NCBI GenBank assembly: GCA_946811695.1
Contig: OX328124.1
Span: 26,847,741-26,911,740 of the forward strand
Origin: Gonocerus acuteangulatus
Lineage: Eukaryota; Arthropoda; Insecta; Hemiptera; Coreidae
DNA: 64,000 nt
Reading direction: 5' to 3'
Shown: in pieces, positions 12,209 to 23,317 of the stretch
Layout: every line of letters starts with the position of its first letter
Position numbering within the stretch: position 1 is the stretch's first letter
Notes under the pieces: generated by a model
The model's database searches: none
What the model was told of the DNA's origin: nothing
Seen by the model: only the letters and a program-made list of their open reading frames with translations
Translations under genes and position numbers: made by a program

Positions 12209-13594
12209 TTTTTAACGGTGCATTAACTATTTTGCTATTATCGCCCTCTCGGACTATTTATGGTCATTAGGTACTCGTGATTCACACGCCTGTGGCCGAT
12301 ACGTAGTCTTGCTACTTCTACTTCCTCAGGGCCGTGACCTCCTGAGCGGGGAACGCAAGCCATTTACTAGAGAGTTCTCAGTCCTTAATTTGTTCTCTGT
12401 AGAGTTAGTCCATTCGAGTTGCCCGTTGTTTAATATTCTTTGCTCAGTTAATTTATTTATTTAGGGCTCCAAAATTGATCAATCAGCCCAGCCTCCACCT
12501 TGGTTGTTTTCTAGTCTTCACCTGTAATCAATAAAAGATACGGAGGAATACAACTGGAAACAAAATATTAATTATTAAAGAATCTACTAAAATATTAATT
12601 TTGGTCAGTTTATCTAGATAAGTTATATTTTGATTATAGAGTGAATGTATTTTAATAAAAACTTGCATTGTAATTATTTTCTTACAATTTTACGACTTAA
12701 CTTATGCAAGAATGAAGTAAATACATGGGTAGAATATGATGTTTGCTAAACCATGTCAGTGTTAATTAGAGTTTATAAAGAGAACCCAACTGGAGTATTT
12801 TCGAACTTTGTGAATTCAGATTCTTTCAATAAGCTCTGAACTCCACTAGAGAAACCAGTTTGGCATAAATTATTGCGGGGATTTCTAAAAGAAAAGACAG
12901 AAAGGTTTTGAACCAGAAAAAGTTTGAAGTATGTCGAATGGAACAGTGTCGCACTCTCTTGAGGAAAATAGGCATCCCTCACTCTTCCCCCCTTTCAAGA
13001 GTACCGGTTGCGAGTTTTCATAAATAGCCGAGCTCATTTCCAAGGAATGTTAGGAGTTTCCCGAGTGGTGAAAAGGATGCTGTAGGTGGTTCCATTTAAG
13101 GATTTGGCAAGAAAGTTTGGACATAAAGGAGAGAATACTAATATCCCAGCGGACTTTTTCAAGCGGACGCCCCCCCCCCTCAAACCATCTTTAAAATATT
13201 TAAATCTCCCCAGCCTCTCTTTCTCCTGCTCCAATCCTGAGTCCGGAATCCGCGGAATCAGGGCCTTAGCTATCCAACCTAAGGGGAGTTTGTTCTTTGA
13301 ATAAGCCCGCAATTTTCGCCGGAAGGAGAAATAAAAAGAATTTCTAAATGTTAATTCAGCTGGTTTTTCCCTAAAATGCTTTCATTTTACTTGTAAACAG
13401 CTTTCGGTAATGTTTCCACATTTAGCTCCCCTTAAAAAGATAATTTCAAGTTTGCCAACAGCTTTCCTCAAAGGATACCCTCAATTTACTTTCCTGAAAT
13501 TGGACTTATCCTTTAAAAAAAATCCATTTTAACTCTTTTCAGGAATAAAGGTAAAATATGAGACAATACTAAATTCTAAAAAGAATAATCATGA
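12207..13594. other. No gene seen
   Basis: Open frames of 92 aa (13034-13312, minus) and 72 aa (13086-13304, plus) overlap on opposite strands. Neither has recognisable domains or splice context. No repeat family was identified. Confidence 0.4.
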
Positions 13595-13619
13595 AATCTC
13601 CCCGTGGTCTAGTGGCTAA
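13595..13619 (+). mobile_element. SINE-A 5' part, split by transposons
   Basis: A 'CTCCCCGTGGTCTAGTGGCTAA' tRNA-like head ends abruptly where the 2.45-kb TIR element begins. The rest of the SINE resumes at 17060, so the two pieces are one SINE interrupted by about 3.4 kb. Confidence 0.85.
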
Positions 13620-14296
13620 GGGTGCGTTTACACTTGGATAGTTATTGCAGGATATTTATGTCAGATAGAAATTCTGACTAATGTAAACCATGAACAATTT
13701 ATGTCTGATATATATATTTCTATCACGAGCTATAAGTGTCGACACTTCTATACACTTTTATAGGTGTAAACACTGATTATAAAGAGAAGAATAAATGTCA
13801 GAGAGAAATATCTTGGCTACTAGCTGTATTGAAGACACTTCTATACCAACAGGTGTAAACACTGATTATTTGCTAGTTTCAACAGAACTATTTGATTTAC
13901 GCTGGAGTTTTAACAGTTCGTCTACTTTTCTCTTGCAATATGGGGGGGGAGCACTTGATAAAAGTAGAATTTATAGAACTTATTAATATGTACCGGAGCT
14001 GTGGGACGTTAAGCGTATTACTTATAAAGTTAAAATAAAAAAACATCATGATTTATGGGGAATGGCCGAAGCAAAATTACAACTAAAGAAACCAATATAT
14101 CAAGCTTACAGATTGATATATTTCTCAACCTTGAGAAATATATCAAGTTTACAGTTTCAAAACATAGGTCATATTAATAAAATTTCTTTATATAAAATAG
14201 TACTACATTATGTAAATACCTACTCACTGATGCTAAAAATCGTAAAGCTGGAGCTAGTTATTCTGTTACACTAATACCCTTTCTGAATTTTGTATC

Positions 14297-14308
14297 TTGC
14301 TTTGATAT
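14297..14308 (+). repeat. Target-site duplication of RTE fragment (left)
   Basis: TTGCTTTGATAT recurs exactly at 14848-14859, bracketing the retrotransposon fragment. Confidence 0.85.
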
Positions 14309-14847
14309 CATCATCATCCTACTGCGCTACAACCCGATGCCGAGTCTTGGCCTCCTCCATCAGCTTCCTCCAATTGTCTCTATCCTGTGCTGAAGCCATC
14401 CAATTCCTGACCCCCAGGATAGACCTAGCATCCTCTGCCACACGGTCACACCATCTCAATCTTGGTCTTCCTCTTCTTTGGCCCCCGTAGAGAGGTTCAG
14501 TGAGGAGTTTCTTCGGAATCTCCCCCTCGACCATTCTTGCTACGTGTCCAGCCCATCTTAGTCTACTCATTTTCATTAACTGGACTATGTCTGGCTCCCC
14601 GAACAGTCCATACAGCTCTTGCTTAGTTCGACGCCTCCATTGTCCAGCTACTTGTCTGCCTCCATATAGTCTCCTCAGAATCTTTCTCTCAAACACCATG
14701 AGATCGTGCTCACAGGATCGAGAGGTTGTCCAAGACTCAGAGCCGTACAGAAGGACTGGCCGAATTAGAGTTTTGTACAAGTGGAGCTTAGTCTTTCTGG
14801 ATAGGGCATGGCTCGAAAACTGTTTCCGTACGCTGAAATAGCACCGG
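14309..14847 (-). pseudogene. 5'-truncated RTE-like non-LTR element, RT C-terminal end
   Basis: The minus strand encodes an uninterrupted stretch (about 14847 down to 14319) that reads like the end of an endonuclease/reverse-transcriptase polyprotein. It contains LHLYKTLIRPVLLYGSESW, then FERKILRRLYG, MSRLRWAGHVARM and a basic RRGRPRLRW segment, ending in a stop. This is the region downstream of the RT active site in RTE-like elements; the catalytic residues are not included. The 3' end is a short trinucleotide tail ((ATG)n on the coding strand), as in RTE elements, and exact 12-bp duplications flank the piece. It is a 5'-truncated copy made by reverse transcription. The frame is intact, so the insertion is fairly young, but it is not functional alone. 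Confidence 0.9.
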
Positions 14848-14859
14848 TTGCTTTGATAT
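14848..14859 (+). repeat. Target-site duplication of RTE fragment (right)
   Basis: Exact repeat of 14297-14308. Confidence 0.85.
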
Positions 14860-15174
14860 AAGAAGACCTATTTTACAAGCAAGCTTTTCGAAATCTCCTC
14901 GTTTCATTCTTAAAAAAATCGAAAACTACGGTGGTTCCTCGATACAGAGCTCAGACATCAATTGCCTGAAGAAACCTAATTCTTTCCGTCTCAAAATCCA
15001 TTCTCGAACCCATGCAGAACATTTTTTTATTTCCTACATTTTTATAGTAATTACACAGGCCGCGATTTTGCGTTTCGATTCTTTCTTCATTGCAAGCAGA
15101 ATGGACAAGCTCCAGTGTTCCCTCCCAATCCTGCCCAGGAAGGAAGGTCCCCATCAAGCAAAACAAAATTGAAG

Positions 15175-15188
15175 AAATTAAGAACTTG
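15175..15188 (+). repeat. Target-site duplication of SINE-A (left)
   Basis: AAATTAAGAACTTG recurs exactly at 15391-15404. Confidence 0.85.
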
Positions 15189-15351
15189 GGGGTCTTTCTT
15201 GGTCTAATGGCTAGCGCCTTGGATTCATAAGCGGGAGATGGTGGGTTCAATTCCCAACCTCCGGCAGGAATTTTATCATCCCACGGCTCGCTGGTAGAAT
15301 TCCTCGCTACACCCTGGATATCGGCGCTAATGACCTAAATGTAGATGCGCC

Positions 15352-15390
<39 letters not shown>
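15189..15390 (+). mobile_element. Full-length SINE-A with target-site duplication
   Basis: The head contains CTTGGTCTAATGGCTAGCGC (A box) and GGTGGGTTCAATTCC (B box). The body has 'CCTCCGGCAGGAATTTT', then 'GATATCGGCGCTAATGACC', 'GTAGATGCGCCGTAAAA' and a ~35-nt poly-A tail. Exact 14-bp direct repeats flank it, so it is a bona fide retroposed copy and the best reference for this family here. The head resembles tRNA-Asp or tRNA-Glu, but the anticodon region does not fold into a functional tRNA by eye. Confidence 0.92.
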
Positions 15391-15395
<5 letters not shown>

Positions 15396-15404
15396 AAGAA
15401 CTTG
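15391..15404 (+). repeat. Target-site duplication of SINE-A (right)
   Basis: Exact repeat of 15175-15188. Confidence 0.85.
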
Positions 15405-16026
15405 ATGCCATACGTTTCAGAAGAGCACAAGGATTGTTACTATGAAATATTGGGTTGTCCAACAACTAAAAACATAGATAAAGAAGTTCAAGACGATTAG
15501 GCATTACATTACTCATTGTATGAACTTTATATCATGCAAATATTTCCTACACATTATACCATTGATATAATAAACTGTTACTCAATATATCCTACAATGT
15601 GTTTTACATTATATTAGACCTTATATTTTGCAAGGAGATACTCCTTAGGCTGTTCCATGCAAGAAGAGCTCCAGTCCAAGCACTATTATTATATTTTAAT
15701 AATATAATGCATTTGTTAATAATAACCAATGTTTCATAGTATATAACTTGTCAGTATGAGGTACTCAGACAAAAAAAAAACAGCACAATAATAAAACAAA
15801 TGAAGGGTGTAGACAGTTTTTTTCTCGTTTTCTCAAAACTACTTATTATGGACTGAAGCTCTTTTTGCATGGATCGATTCATATATGTGAGTGTAAACGG
15901 GCCGTACATTAATCGCCAATATCAAGAAATCCAAAACTGTCGTATACATATCCATGCTATAAATGTCAAGCTATTTCTCTCAGTATGTAAACTTGCAATA
16001 GAATATCTATCCGACACATATATATC
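15405..16026. other. Interior of the 2.45-kb TIR element, no gene
   Basis: AT-rich interior with no transposase-like frame. Confidence 0.5.
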
Positions 16027-16073
16027 CTGACATAAATATCCTGCAATAACTATCAAGTGTAAACGCACCCTTA

Positions 16074-17056
16074 GTCCGGCCATACACGTTCAGATATACT
16101 GGAGAGGTTTACCTGCGCAGGTAAACCTCTTCGGTATACCTGAAGAGGCGAGAGCCCACACACGCTCCGGTAAACCGGACGGGTGAAGGGTTTCTACAGT
16201 CAAGAAATGGCGAGCCAAAAAGATTGCTTTGGTGGGTTTGTTAGTGGCTATAAACAAAAAAAAAAAAATCGAAAACGCACGGTTTTAGTATTCCTTGCTC
16301 TTCACTCACCACAAACAAGTGTTTGATCTGTAAATTTCAATGAAATTCTCGATCAACTTCAAATTTTATTATTGATTTATTCGCAATCCATAAATTATAG
16401 AAAATTACTTTGATTTTGATGACACAAGGTAGCAATAGTCCTTAACAGAGCTAAACAACATAGCTTTAGGCTTAGAGGCCTACCTGTATGTGGTATACCT
16501 GTCCAGGCGTAGCGACCTGTACAGGTAAACCGGAGAAGAATCAAAATTCAATTCTTTTTACCTGCGCAGGCGTGTAGACCGGAGCGTGTGTGGGTCATCC
16601 GGTATACCTGCGCAGGTGTGGGGCTAGTTTTGGCAAATACTCAGATTAGAGAGCTTCGTATTGTGCTTAATTTAGTCTATTCTCTGCACTCGAGTGCCAG
16701 TGGTTATTTAGAACGTTTCTATATTTTTTACGTTTGTTTACTGTGTTCGTCATCATGTTTGTCTGAAAACTTGAGGAATTCATTGAAATTTATCGATCAG
16801 AACCCTGTTTGTGGCTAGTTAAGAGCAAGGAATACCATAACCGTGTGTTTTCGTCTTTTTTTGGCTGTTTATAGCCACTATCATACCCAGTAAAGCAATC
16901 ACTTCATCTTGTCGGCTCGCCATTTCTAGACTGTATAAATCCTTCACCCGTCCGGTTTACCGGAGTGTGTGTGGGCTCTCGCCTGTTCCGGTATACCGGA
17001 GAGGTACACCTGTGCAGGTATACCTCTCCGGTATACCGGAACGTGTATGGCCGGCC
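16074..17056. mobile_element. TTA-flanked long-TIR DNA transposon, 983 bp
   Basis: The ends are inverted (left GTCCGGCCATACACGTTC; right GAACGTGTATGGCCGGCC), flanked by TTA at 16071-16073 and 17057-17059. A 3-bp TWA duplication is typical of PIF/Harbinger elements. Inverted similarity extends about 230 bp inward (for example TGGCGAGCC...GGCTCGCCA and TTTATAGCC/GGCTATAAA). GC-rich subterminal motifs recur: the perfect palindrome ACCTGCGCAGGT at 16111-16122 and 16606-16617, relatives near 16560 and 17008, and repeated 'CCGGTATACC'. These are plausible transposase-binding sites. No transposase is present, so it is non-autonomous. Confidence 0.8.
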
Positions 17057-17059
17057 TTA

Positions 17060-17195
17060 GAGTCTCATGCGAGAGATGGGGTTCGAATCCCTCCTGCAGC
17101 AGGAATGTTTCTTATTTCAGGGCCCGTTGAGAAAATTCTCGGCTGTAACATGGTTTATGGTTCTAATAACCCAGATGTCGGTGCGCTGTAAAGAA
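17060..17195 (+). mobile_element. SINE-A 3' part, continuation of 13595-13619
   Basis: Resumes at 'TTAGAGTCTCATGCGAGAGA' with the B box 'GGGGTTCGAATCCC', the 'CAGCAGGAATG' body, 'CAGGGCCCGTTGAGAA' and 'CCAGATGTCGGTGCGCTGTA' before an A-rich end. Together with 13595-13619 it makes one complete SINE. Confidence 0.85.
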
Positions 17196-18572
17196 AAGGA
17201 AATTACATTTCGTAGGCCAAACAATAACAAACATAAACTTGTACTAATTACCCTTGTTATCGTTGTTTTAGATTCCGAGATCATTTTATCTTACATCGCT
17301 GCAATCTAAATGAAATTTAGATAATCTCAAAGGCTGAGCTATACCGTTTTAGGGAACTGCCTAATTATAAAAAATTATATCGCGAAGATCGCTGGTTAGC
17401 ATTTAATTTTTAAGGAAATACACATCACAACTTTCTCAATGCCAAAACGACTAGTTCCTATGTTAGAATAATTGGAAAAAAAAACTCTTAAAACTGTCTT
17501 AAGCAAGATAAGTAAAAATAAGTCATTGGTTTTGTGTGGAATTGATAAAGCACATCATACTAATTTTTCGTGCATTTTGTTAATAATCCTCAGAACGGCA
17601 CCGAAATAAAGATCATAAAACTTTCCTTCCAAAAAGGACTCAAAGCAGGTTGAGTAACACATTACTACAGGACAATCTGTACAGGAAAACATTTTCGTAA
17701 TGTAAATATTGGAAAAAACTGAAGTATCTATATTTTTTAACATTATTACCCCACAATAGGGGGCATTTGTTGCATACATTTTCTATTTGTTTTAATACTG
17801 CACACATTTTACTTATTTATGTTAAATGGAAAGTTAAATATTTGCATAAGTTAAAAATTTACAATGAGGGAGCTTAAAGATAAAAACATTATTAAATAAT
17901 GATAAATTATTATCTAAATTTAAGCATAGAAACTGCAATAATCACAAAATATTTACACATTTCTCAAAACTTCACTTCAACTGTTTCACTTATACTCACA
18001 TCTTCCAACTATTTAAGATTATTAAATGATCTTTTGGCTCATCTATGTAAGAATTACCAAATTTCAACATCCAAAAGTTTGGAAACATTTTCAAAAAGAC
18101 TAATAAAACCGAACGTTTCTAGCCCTTACCACAAGTGGATGCTAAGCCGTGAATACCTTGACAAATTTCGAATTTTTTTTTATGTCAATCGTTTAGAATG
18201 ATATTGCTCGCTCTCATGTAATGACGAAGGCTTAAATATAAATAATAGTATACCATGATGTCTTCTGGCCGTATAATATTACTAAGAAGTTTCTGATAGT
18301 CCAATGTAACAGTGATATAGACCTAAGTCATGATTTTAGCAAAAAATCATCAATCGCAATAAACAGACATAACAAGCAAAGCTGGCAGTTTTTGAGCTTA
18401 CCAAAAAAAAAATAAAAAAATAAAAAAATAAACGTAAATAACGCAAAATATAGAAGAAGTAATGACCCTAATATATGATAACTAAGTTGTTGATTTCTTC
18501 AGTATCATATTATTTTTTTTTTTTTTTTTGTAAACTTTGTGCATTGGCTGCCGAGGCAATGAACACACCAAA

Positions 18573-18577
<5 letters not shown>
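17196..18577. other. No gene seen
   Basis: AT-rich DNA. Open frames of 74 and 100 aa (17555-17779 minus, 17899-18201 plus) have no recognised motif. Probably the intron just upstream of the CELF exon. Confidence 0.4.

Positions 18578-18639
<62 letters not shown>
18578..18639 (+). repeat. (TA)n microsatellite
   Basis: About 30 TA units end ~75 bp upstream of the CELF exon. Confidence 0.95.
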
Positions 18640-18641
<2 letters not shown>

Positions 18642-18686
18642 ATGTTACTAGTATACATTTCTTTGTTACAAATGCTATCTTAAAGA

Positions 18687-18712
18687 TACTAATTTATTTT
18701 GTGTAATTCCAG
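18687..18712 (+). promoter_or_regulatory. Branch point and 3' splice site of CELF exon
   Basis: TACTAAT at 18687-18693 matches the metazoan branch-point consensus. It is followed by a T-rich run and an AG at 18711-18712, about 20 nt away. A second AG lies at 18713-18714, so the exact exon start could shift by 2 nt, but phase favours the first. Confidence 0.7.
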
Positions 18713-18894
18713 AGCTATGAATGGGACTACCGGACAAGGGGTCCAAGACCAGCCCGACCCCGACTTCATCAAGATGTTCGTTGGCCAAGTGCCGAGGAGC
18801 ATGGATGAGGCGGACCTCACCAAGATGTTCTCAGAGTTCGGGAGAGTACACCAAATCAACGTACTCAGGGACAAAGTCACCGGACAGAGTAAAG
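18713..18894 (+). CDS. CELF/Bruno-family RNA-binding protein, exon with start of RRM1
   Basis: This 182-nt exon encodes 60 full residues from AMNGTTGQG. It contains the family's [20 protein letters not shown] stretch, with RNP2 'KMFVGQVP', then the first RRM helix (LTKMFSEFG) and [14 protein letters not shown] just before RNP1. CELF/Bruno proteins bind UG-rich RNA and control splicing, translation and mRNA decay. The exon ends one base into a Gly codon (phase 1) at a consensus donor, GTAAGT (18895-18900); CELF RRM1 continues with G-C-C-F-V. The upstream side is also split after one base of a codon. Met at 18717 could be an alternative start but is more likely internal. The remaining RRM1, RRM2 and RRM3 exons were not found. 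The paralogue (aret/bru1, bru2 or bru3) cannot be fixed, so no symbol is given. Codon use is clearly GC-richer than the flanks. Confidence 0.93.
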
Positions 18895-18900
18895 GTAAGT
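18895..18900 (+). promoter_or_regulatory. 5' splice site of CELF exon
   Basis: AAAG|GTAAGT is a near-perfect U1 binding match exactly where CELF homology stops. Confidence 0.85.
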
Positions 18901-18970
18901 CTTCGCTTTATTAAGTTATTCATTAAATACTATGTTAAACTATCAAACCCCTGTATGATAAGCATTCAGG

Positions 18971-19097
18971 GGTCTTGTCGTGGTCTAGTGGCTAACTCCT
19001 TAGAATCTATAGCGGGAGATGGATTTCGAGGTGCCTTGCTGCTCCATGGATGCCGGCGCTAATGGTCCGTGCGGCATAAAAAATAAATAAATAAATA
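18971..19097 (+). mobile_element. SINE-A copy with internal deletion
   Basis: The head 'GTCGTGGTCTAGTGGCTAAC' with 'AGCGGGAGATGG' is joined to 'CCATGGATGCCGGCGCTAAT' and a (AAAT)n tail; the central body is missing. It lies only 76 bp downstream of the CELF donor, so it would be transcribed in the sense direction within the intron. Confidence 0.8.
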
Positions 19098-20250
19098 AGC
19101 AGCCAGTGACCATTTTCAAAACATTTACTCACGAGGATGGACCCTAAAGCCAGAACCATTTTCCTACACTTTCACCAAAATCCAACTCACCGGAGATTCA
19201 CCGGTAAGCGTTGTTCTGCATAATACGCCACTTAAGAAATTCATTCATAATTTAACATGTTCATTTTGTTGTTGATAGATGTTTAAATATTCACCTCTGA
19301 ATTGATTAAATAAGAGGAAGAATTAGAAAAAAACATTATTAGTAGATATGAAAAGTTTTCGGATCATGGTATATTTTCTGGAATACCTCAAAAATGGTTA
19401 GGAAATGGTGGGCTAAAAGGGTAATATTTAAATCTTACTAAATTCTCTACAAAAACGTTTCTAAGGTAATTTTCCATGGTGCGATATTAATCCTCCTATG
19501 TATGATAGTTTTCTCCTTTTGAGCTTGTTTTTGTCTATGTTTGCCTAACATTTTTAATTGGTTGTTTTTATTTATTAATTGAATTTGAAAGTAAAATGAG
19601 CATTTTTTTTAAAACAAGGTAAGTAATGAGAAACAGCGTTATATATGTCTCCTAGAGCGAACTTTGAGCAAGAAGGTGGAGTGATTTCCGCTCAGGATAA
19701 AATAGGTTTCCTGTTTTGGCGTTTAAAAGTTTATATTACTGCTCTTTGAGATTTTATTGCATATTTTTCGAGAATGATCCACATCTATTCATGAACACTT
19801 TTATTCCTTATACAGTCCATTCCTTTTTGGGAAGGTCCGGAGCGCCTAATAATGTCAAGAAACATTATACTTACTTCTATTCCTTAACTAATAGCACTAG
19901 AGATATAAACGGAAACTCGCTAATAAGACGCAGCTTCTCCGAATCGGTCTTTTATTTATTTATTTTTTTTTTATTTTTTTTTTTTTTTGTCATTCTCGCT
20001 TAATTTTTCTCTATGGAATGATAACAAGATGACGGCCTATGATTACGCAATTAGTTCATTTCATGTGACTTATTTTATTTTATTAATTTTTGTTAATTTA
20101 CAGTAATCTTTTTCATTAATATAATAATTATAACTCTGTAAAATACACTTAAATCTAAGGCATTTTTTAATCTTCATGTAAAGACTATTCTGGCAAAAAA
20201 TGAAGTTTAAATTAACGAAAATTAATATTCGAAGTATCCAAGTATAAATA

Positions 20251-20256
<6 letters not shown>
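19098..20256. other. No gene seen
   Basis: AT-rich DNA. A short piece near 19898-19945 ('CTAGAGATATAAACGGAAAC') resembles sequence near 35870-35910 and, reversed, 61110-61145, pointing to another dispersed repeat. Confidence 0.4.

Positions 20257-20306
<50 letters not shown>
20257..20306 (+). repeat. (TA)n microsatellite
   Basis: Uninterrupted TA repeats. Confidence 0.95.
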
Positions 20307-20308
<2 letters not shown>

Positions 20309-21239
20309 AAATCCTCTAGAATATGCTTAATCTTGGCTTATTTCTCATTTTCTTCAAGCAATATGAAGTTCAGAATTTAATGCTTTACGGAGCAATTGCG
20401 AAAAGTAGGAAAAATAAAAATGCCCCCCCATTTGTCATAAAGTATGACAAATAGTTGGGAAGATATTTTAGAAATGGGATTAAATAAAGTGGCGGGGAGA
20501 AATTATTTCCGGATTAAAAAATATAAGAAAGTATTGTCTTATTTAAAGTCTAAACTAGTGGGAGGTAGAGAACTGGGCTTAAATATAGAAATATTACTAG
20601 GGCTTTCTGCCTGGAGGGCTTTTGTATTCCCTCTATTTCTTATAATTCTAAATTTCTTCTTTTTCCCTTCTATCTATTATAAAAACATTTTCTCCTTGAA
20701 CGTTTACGTTTAAAAAATCACTTATTCTAATGCTTTATAAGTGTTTTCCATTTTATCTTAACCTTATGATAAATTTTAGTTATTTATCAATCTTATTTGC
20801 AAATCTTAATTTGCTTGCCAATTAAAACATTATTCAATAATTTAATGATTTATTTTGGATAATTCTAATTTTAATTTGTTGCATTCTTTATTAAAGTGCC
20901 TTGGAATATAGTAGATTCTTAAGATTTCAAATCGGTATAATTATTTAAAATTCATTAATATTTTTTTTTTTTTTTTTTATACAAGGTCCATTTTCCTGTC
21001 CTAATTATATATTTCTTTACTTCAGTTTGTCTCGAACTTTTTTATTTTCGTTTTCATTCTTTTTATTACCCATTCAATAGGAATCCTGCTCAATGCCTTG
21101 CATTCTGATGTCTATGGCTTTAAGTTTTGCTTTAATCTTAGGATGCCTACATTTTTGAATAACACCCAAGCCAAGTCCTTATTATAGATCAAAAGAGGCT
21201 GTTGGGGGTGGGAACGAAAAAAATACTTAAAGATTTTTG
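20307..21239. other. No gene seen
   Basis: AT-rich. A small perfect hairpin (ATTTGTCATA, 3-nt loop, TATGACAAAT) lies at about 20430-20452. No coding evidence. Confidence 0.4.
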
Positions 21240-21371
21240 TTTCCATGGTGTGGCTAGGAACCTTCTCAACGGGCGCTGAGATAAGAAAACTTCCTTCCAC
21301 CAAAGGGATTCGAGCTCCCATCTCTCTCCCCCTTGAGTATCTAAGGCGTTAGCCAATTGGCCACGGGGAGA
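21240..21371 (-). mobile_element. SINE-A copy, 3' truncated
   Basis: The minus strand reads TCTCCCCGTGGCCAATTGGC, then the B box 'GGGAGCTCGAATCCC', 'CAACGGGC'-type body in reverse, and 'CCTAGCCACACCATGGA', where it stops. The terminal tail is missing. The 69-aa open frame at 21112-21321 overlaps it and is not a gene. Confidence 0.8.
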
Positions 21372-21457
21372 TAAACATATTTATGACCTTTGAAACTAAA
21401 AATGTAATGATAAAATTTGTAACCCACGAAACCACGATTTTTATTTTATATATATAT

Positions 21458-21461
<4 letters not shown>

Positions 21462-21524
<63 letters not shown>
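21462..21524 (+). repeat. (TA)n microsatellite
   Basis: Long TA run, preceded by an interrupted TA stretch from 21447. Confidence 0.95.
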
Positions 21525-21526
<2 letters not shown>

Positions 21527-23317
21527 TAATTATTGGCATGCGTCATTTTTTTAAATGTTTCATTGAAATTTAATCCACGAAAAAAGTCGAAATCGTAATG
21601 AAACAACGAAATTTTCTCAAATCAACGATAAACGCAAAAATTTTCATTTTTTTAATGCATTTTACTTAATTTGTTTACGCTGACTCATTTTTAAAAACAT
21701 GGGGTAGTTGAAAATAACATTTTTTAAAATCGATGTTCGAAAATCGACAATCCTATGAGAAAATATGTTTTCTCGACTAGAAATCTGTGTTACAGACGAA
21801 ATATTATTTTGAAGAATGACACCACTGAAATACTAAAACAGGATGTAGATAATATACCAAATCTAAAAAAGATGTCAATGGTTGATTTTCTACCTAGTTA
21901 TATACTATTAAAACAAATATTTATTGGAAAACAAAACAGCAAGTGATTTTGAATGTTTATTGTCAATATAATACGGGGACCATTCGATTTTTGCCACAGA
22001 AGTTTTGAAATGCTTATGGATACCTGTGTCTAATGTCAGCTCCGAAAAAAAACAAATTATACCTATAATAGTGTATCGACTGACAAAAGAACAAATTTAA
22101 CCCTAATTAACTTAGATTTGTTGTCTTGTGTTTTTGTCAAACCAAGATTTTTTATCTTTTTATTTTATTTTTATAATACAACAAATTTGTAAACCAAATA
22201 AAATAAAATGTATAATATGTAAAATGTGTTTTTAACCAAAATCTTTCTTTTCCCAACTTATATTACAGTTTTTTTTTTAATTTATAGCACAAAAAATACC
22301 TTTCTTGGGCAAATTTGACTTTTAAATTAAAATTTAAATAAAGGGATTTAGAGAATTAAATATTTTCTCAAGGGAGTGCTTCAGTAAAAAATAATTGTTT
22401 TGCAGGAAAACAAAAAATTGTAAAGAAAAAAAAGTTTTTCGCGATATTATTATTAGTGATTGTATTTGTACATTTTTTCCTTAATTTTTCTAAATTTTAT
22501 GAACAGAGATATGAATAAAAGAAGGAAAGGGGACTTCATAAGTCCCCCTTGGGAATCCTAAAGTTGATTTCCAATGTTAGAATTCATTTTAGTTTTTTAT
22601 AATAGGGAATGTCATGTGAGTAATTGCTGGTTACGTCGGTGCTCTATTATGTGCTTGTTTATGAAGTGCATAACGTTGTTCTAACATTGTTTACACAGAT
22701 AATGGTAATGAGTTCACGGAATCCCGCCTGAGTAGGTACTTAGTTCTAGGAGTGAATAGGCAATGATCCATTGATTAGGAATGAACTCATCGGGTGGGGA
22801 ACTAAAAATCACCATGTCGATATTACTCCATTCGATACTATTATCATAATATTATGTTCAAGCCTTATTATTCCTAAATCCATTTTCTAATTCCTTATCA
22901 ACAATATTCCCATTTGATGAAAAATAATGTTCAAAGAGAGGACATCGACCAATCGACTTCGTTAAGATGTCAATTTGTAATTTTGAGCTCCGAAAGGCAG
23001 TACACAGGAAATAGTCGTTTATTTTGGTTAAGGACTTGAATACAAATATTATAGCGTAAAATATCTTAAATTATGAGTTTTGAGGGGTGAGGCTTAAACA
23101 AAACGTGCAGGGTTTTTATGACCCCGGATTCGGATTCAGCGACCGCAAAAACGCATAGTAAACATGGTCTGCTCTCTGGGTATGAAGTTATTTTATTTTA
23201 TTTTTTTTGTGTGCGTGGCTATGTTATTAATGACTCTAAATAAATAAAAAACTAAATATCATAGAAATAGAAATGATCCCGCACCCATTCCGCATAGTTC
23301 TCTGTCTTCTCATCACC
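21525..23317. other. No gene seen
   Basis: AT-rich DNA, no coding evidence. A small hairpin (GGGGACTT, CAT loop, AAGTCCCC) lies near 22530-22548. Confidence 0.4.

Larger units (their letters stand above)
13620..16070. mobile_element. TIR DNA transposon (non-autonomous), 2.45 kb
   Basis: The left terminus (13620-13664, starting GGGTGCGTTTACACTTGG) and right terminus (16027-16070, ending GTGTAAACGCACCC) are inverted repeats matching over 44 of 45 positions with one single-base indel. Near the left end, 'AGGTGTAAACACTGATTAT' occurs twice, about 90 bp apart. A perfect 14-bp-arm hairpin (GATATATTTCTCAA / TTGAGAAATATATC) sits at about 14107-14136. No transposase was found. The element later received an RTE-like insertion and a SINE-A. 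TA lies next to both termini, but the exact target duplication is uncertain because another transposon landed at the right edge. Confidence 0.85.

Noticed and set aside
13034..13312. Overlapping 92-aa and 72-aa frames on opposite strands
   Set aside because: No recognised domain, no splice sites supporting an exon, and shadowing of one frame by the other.
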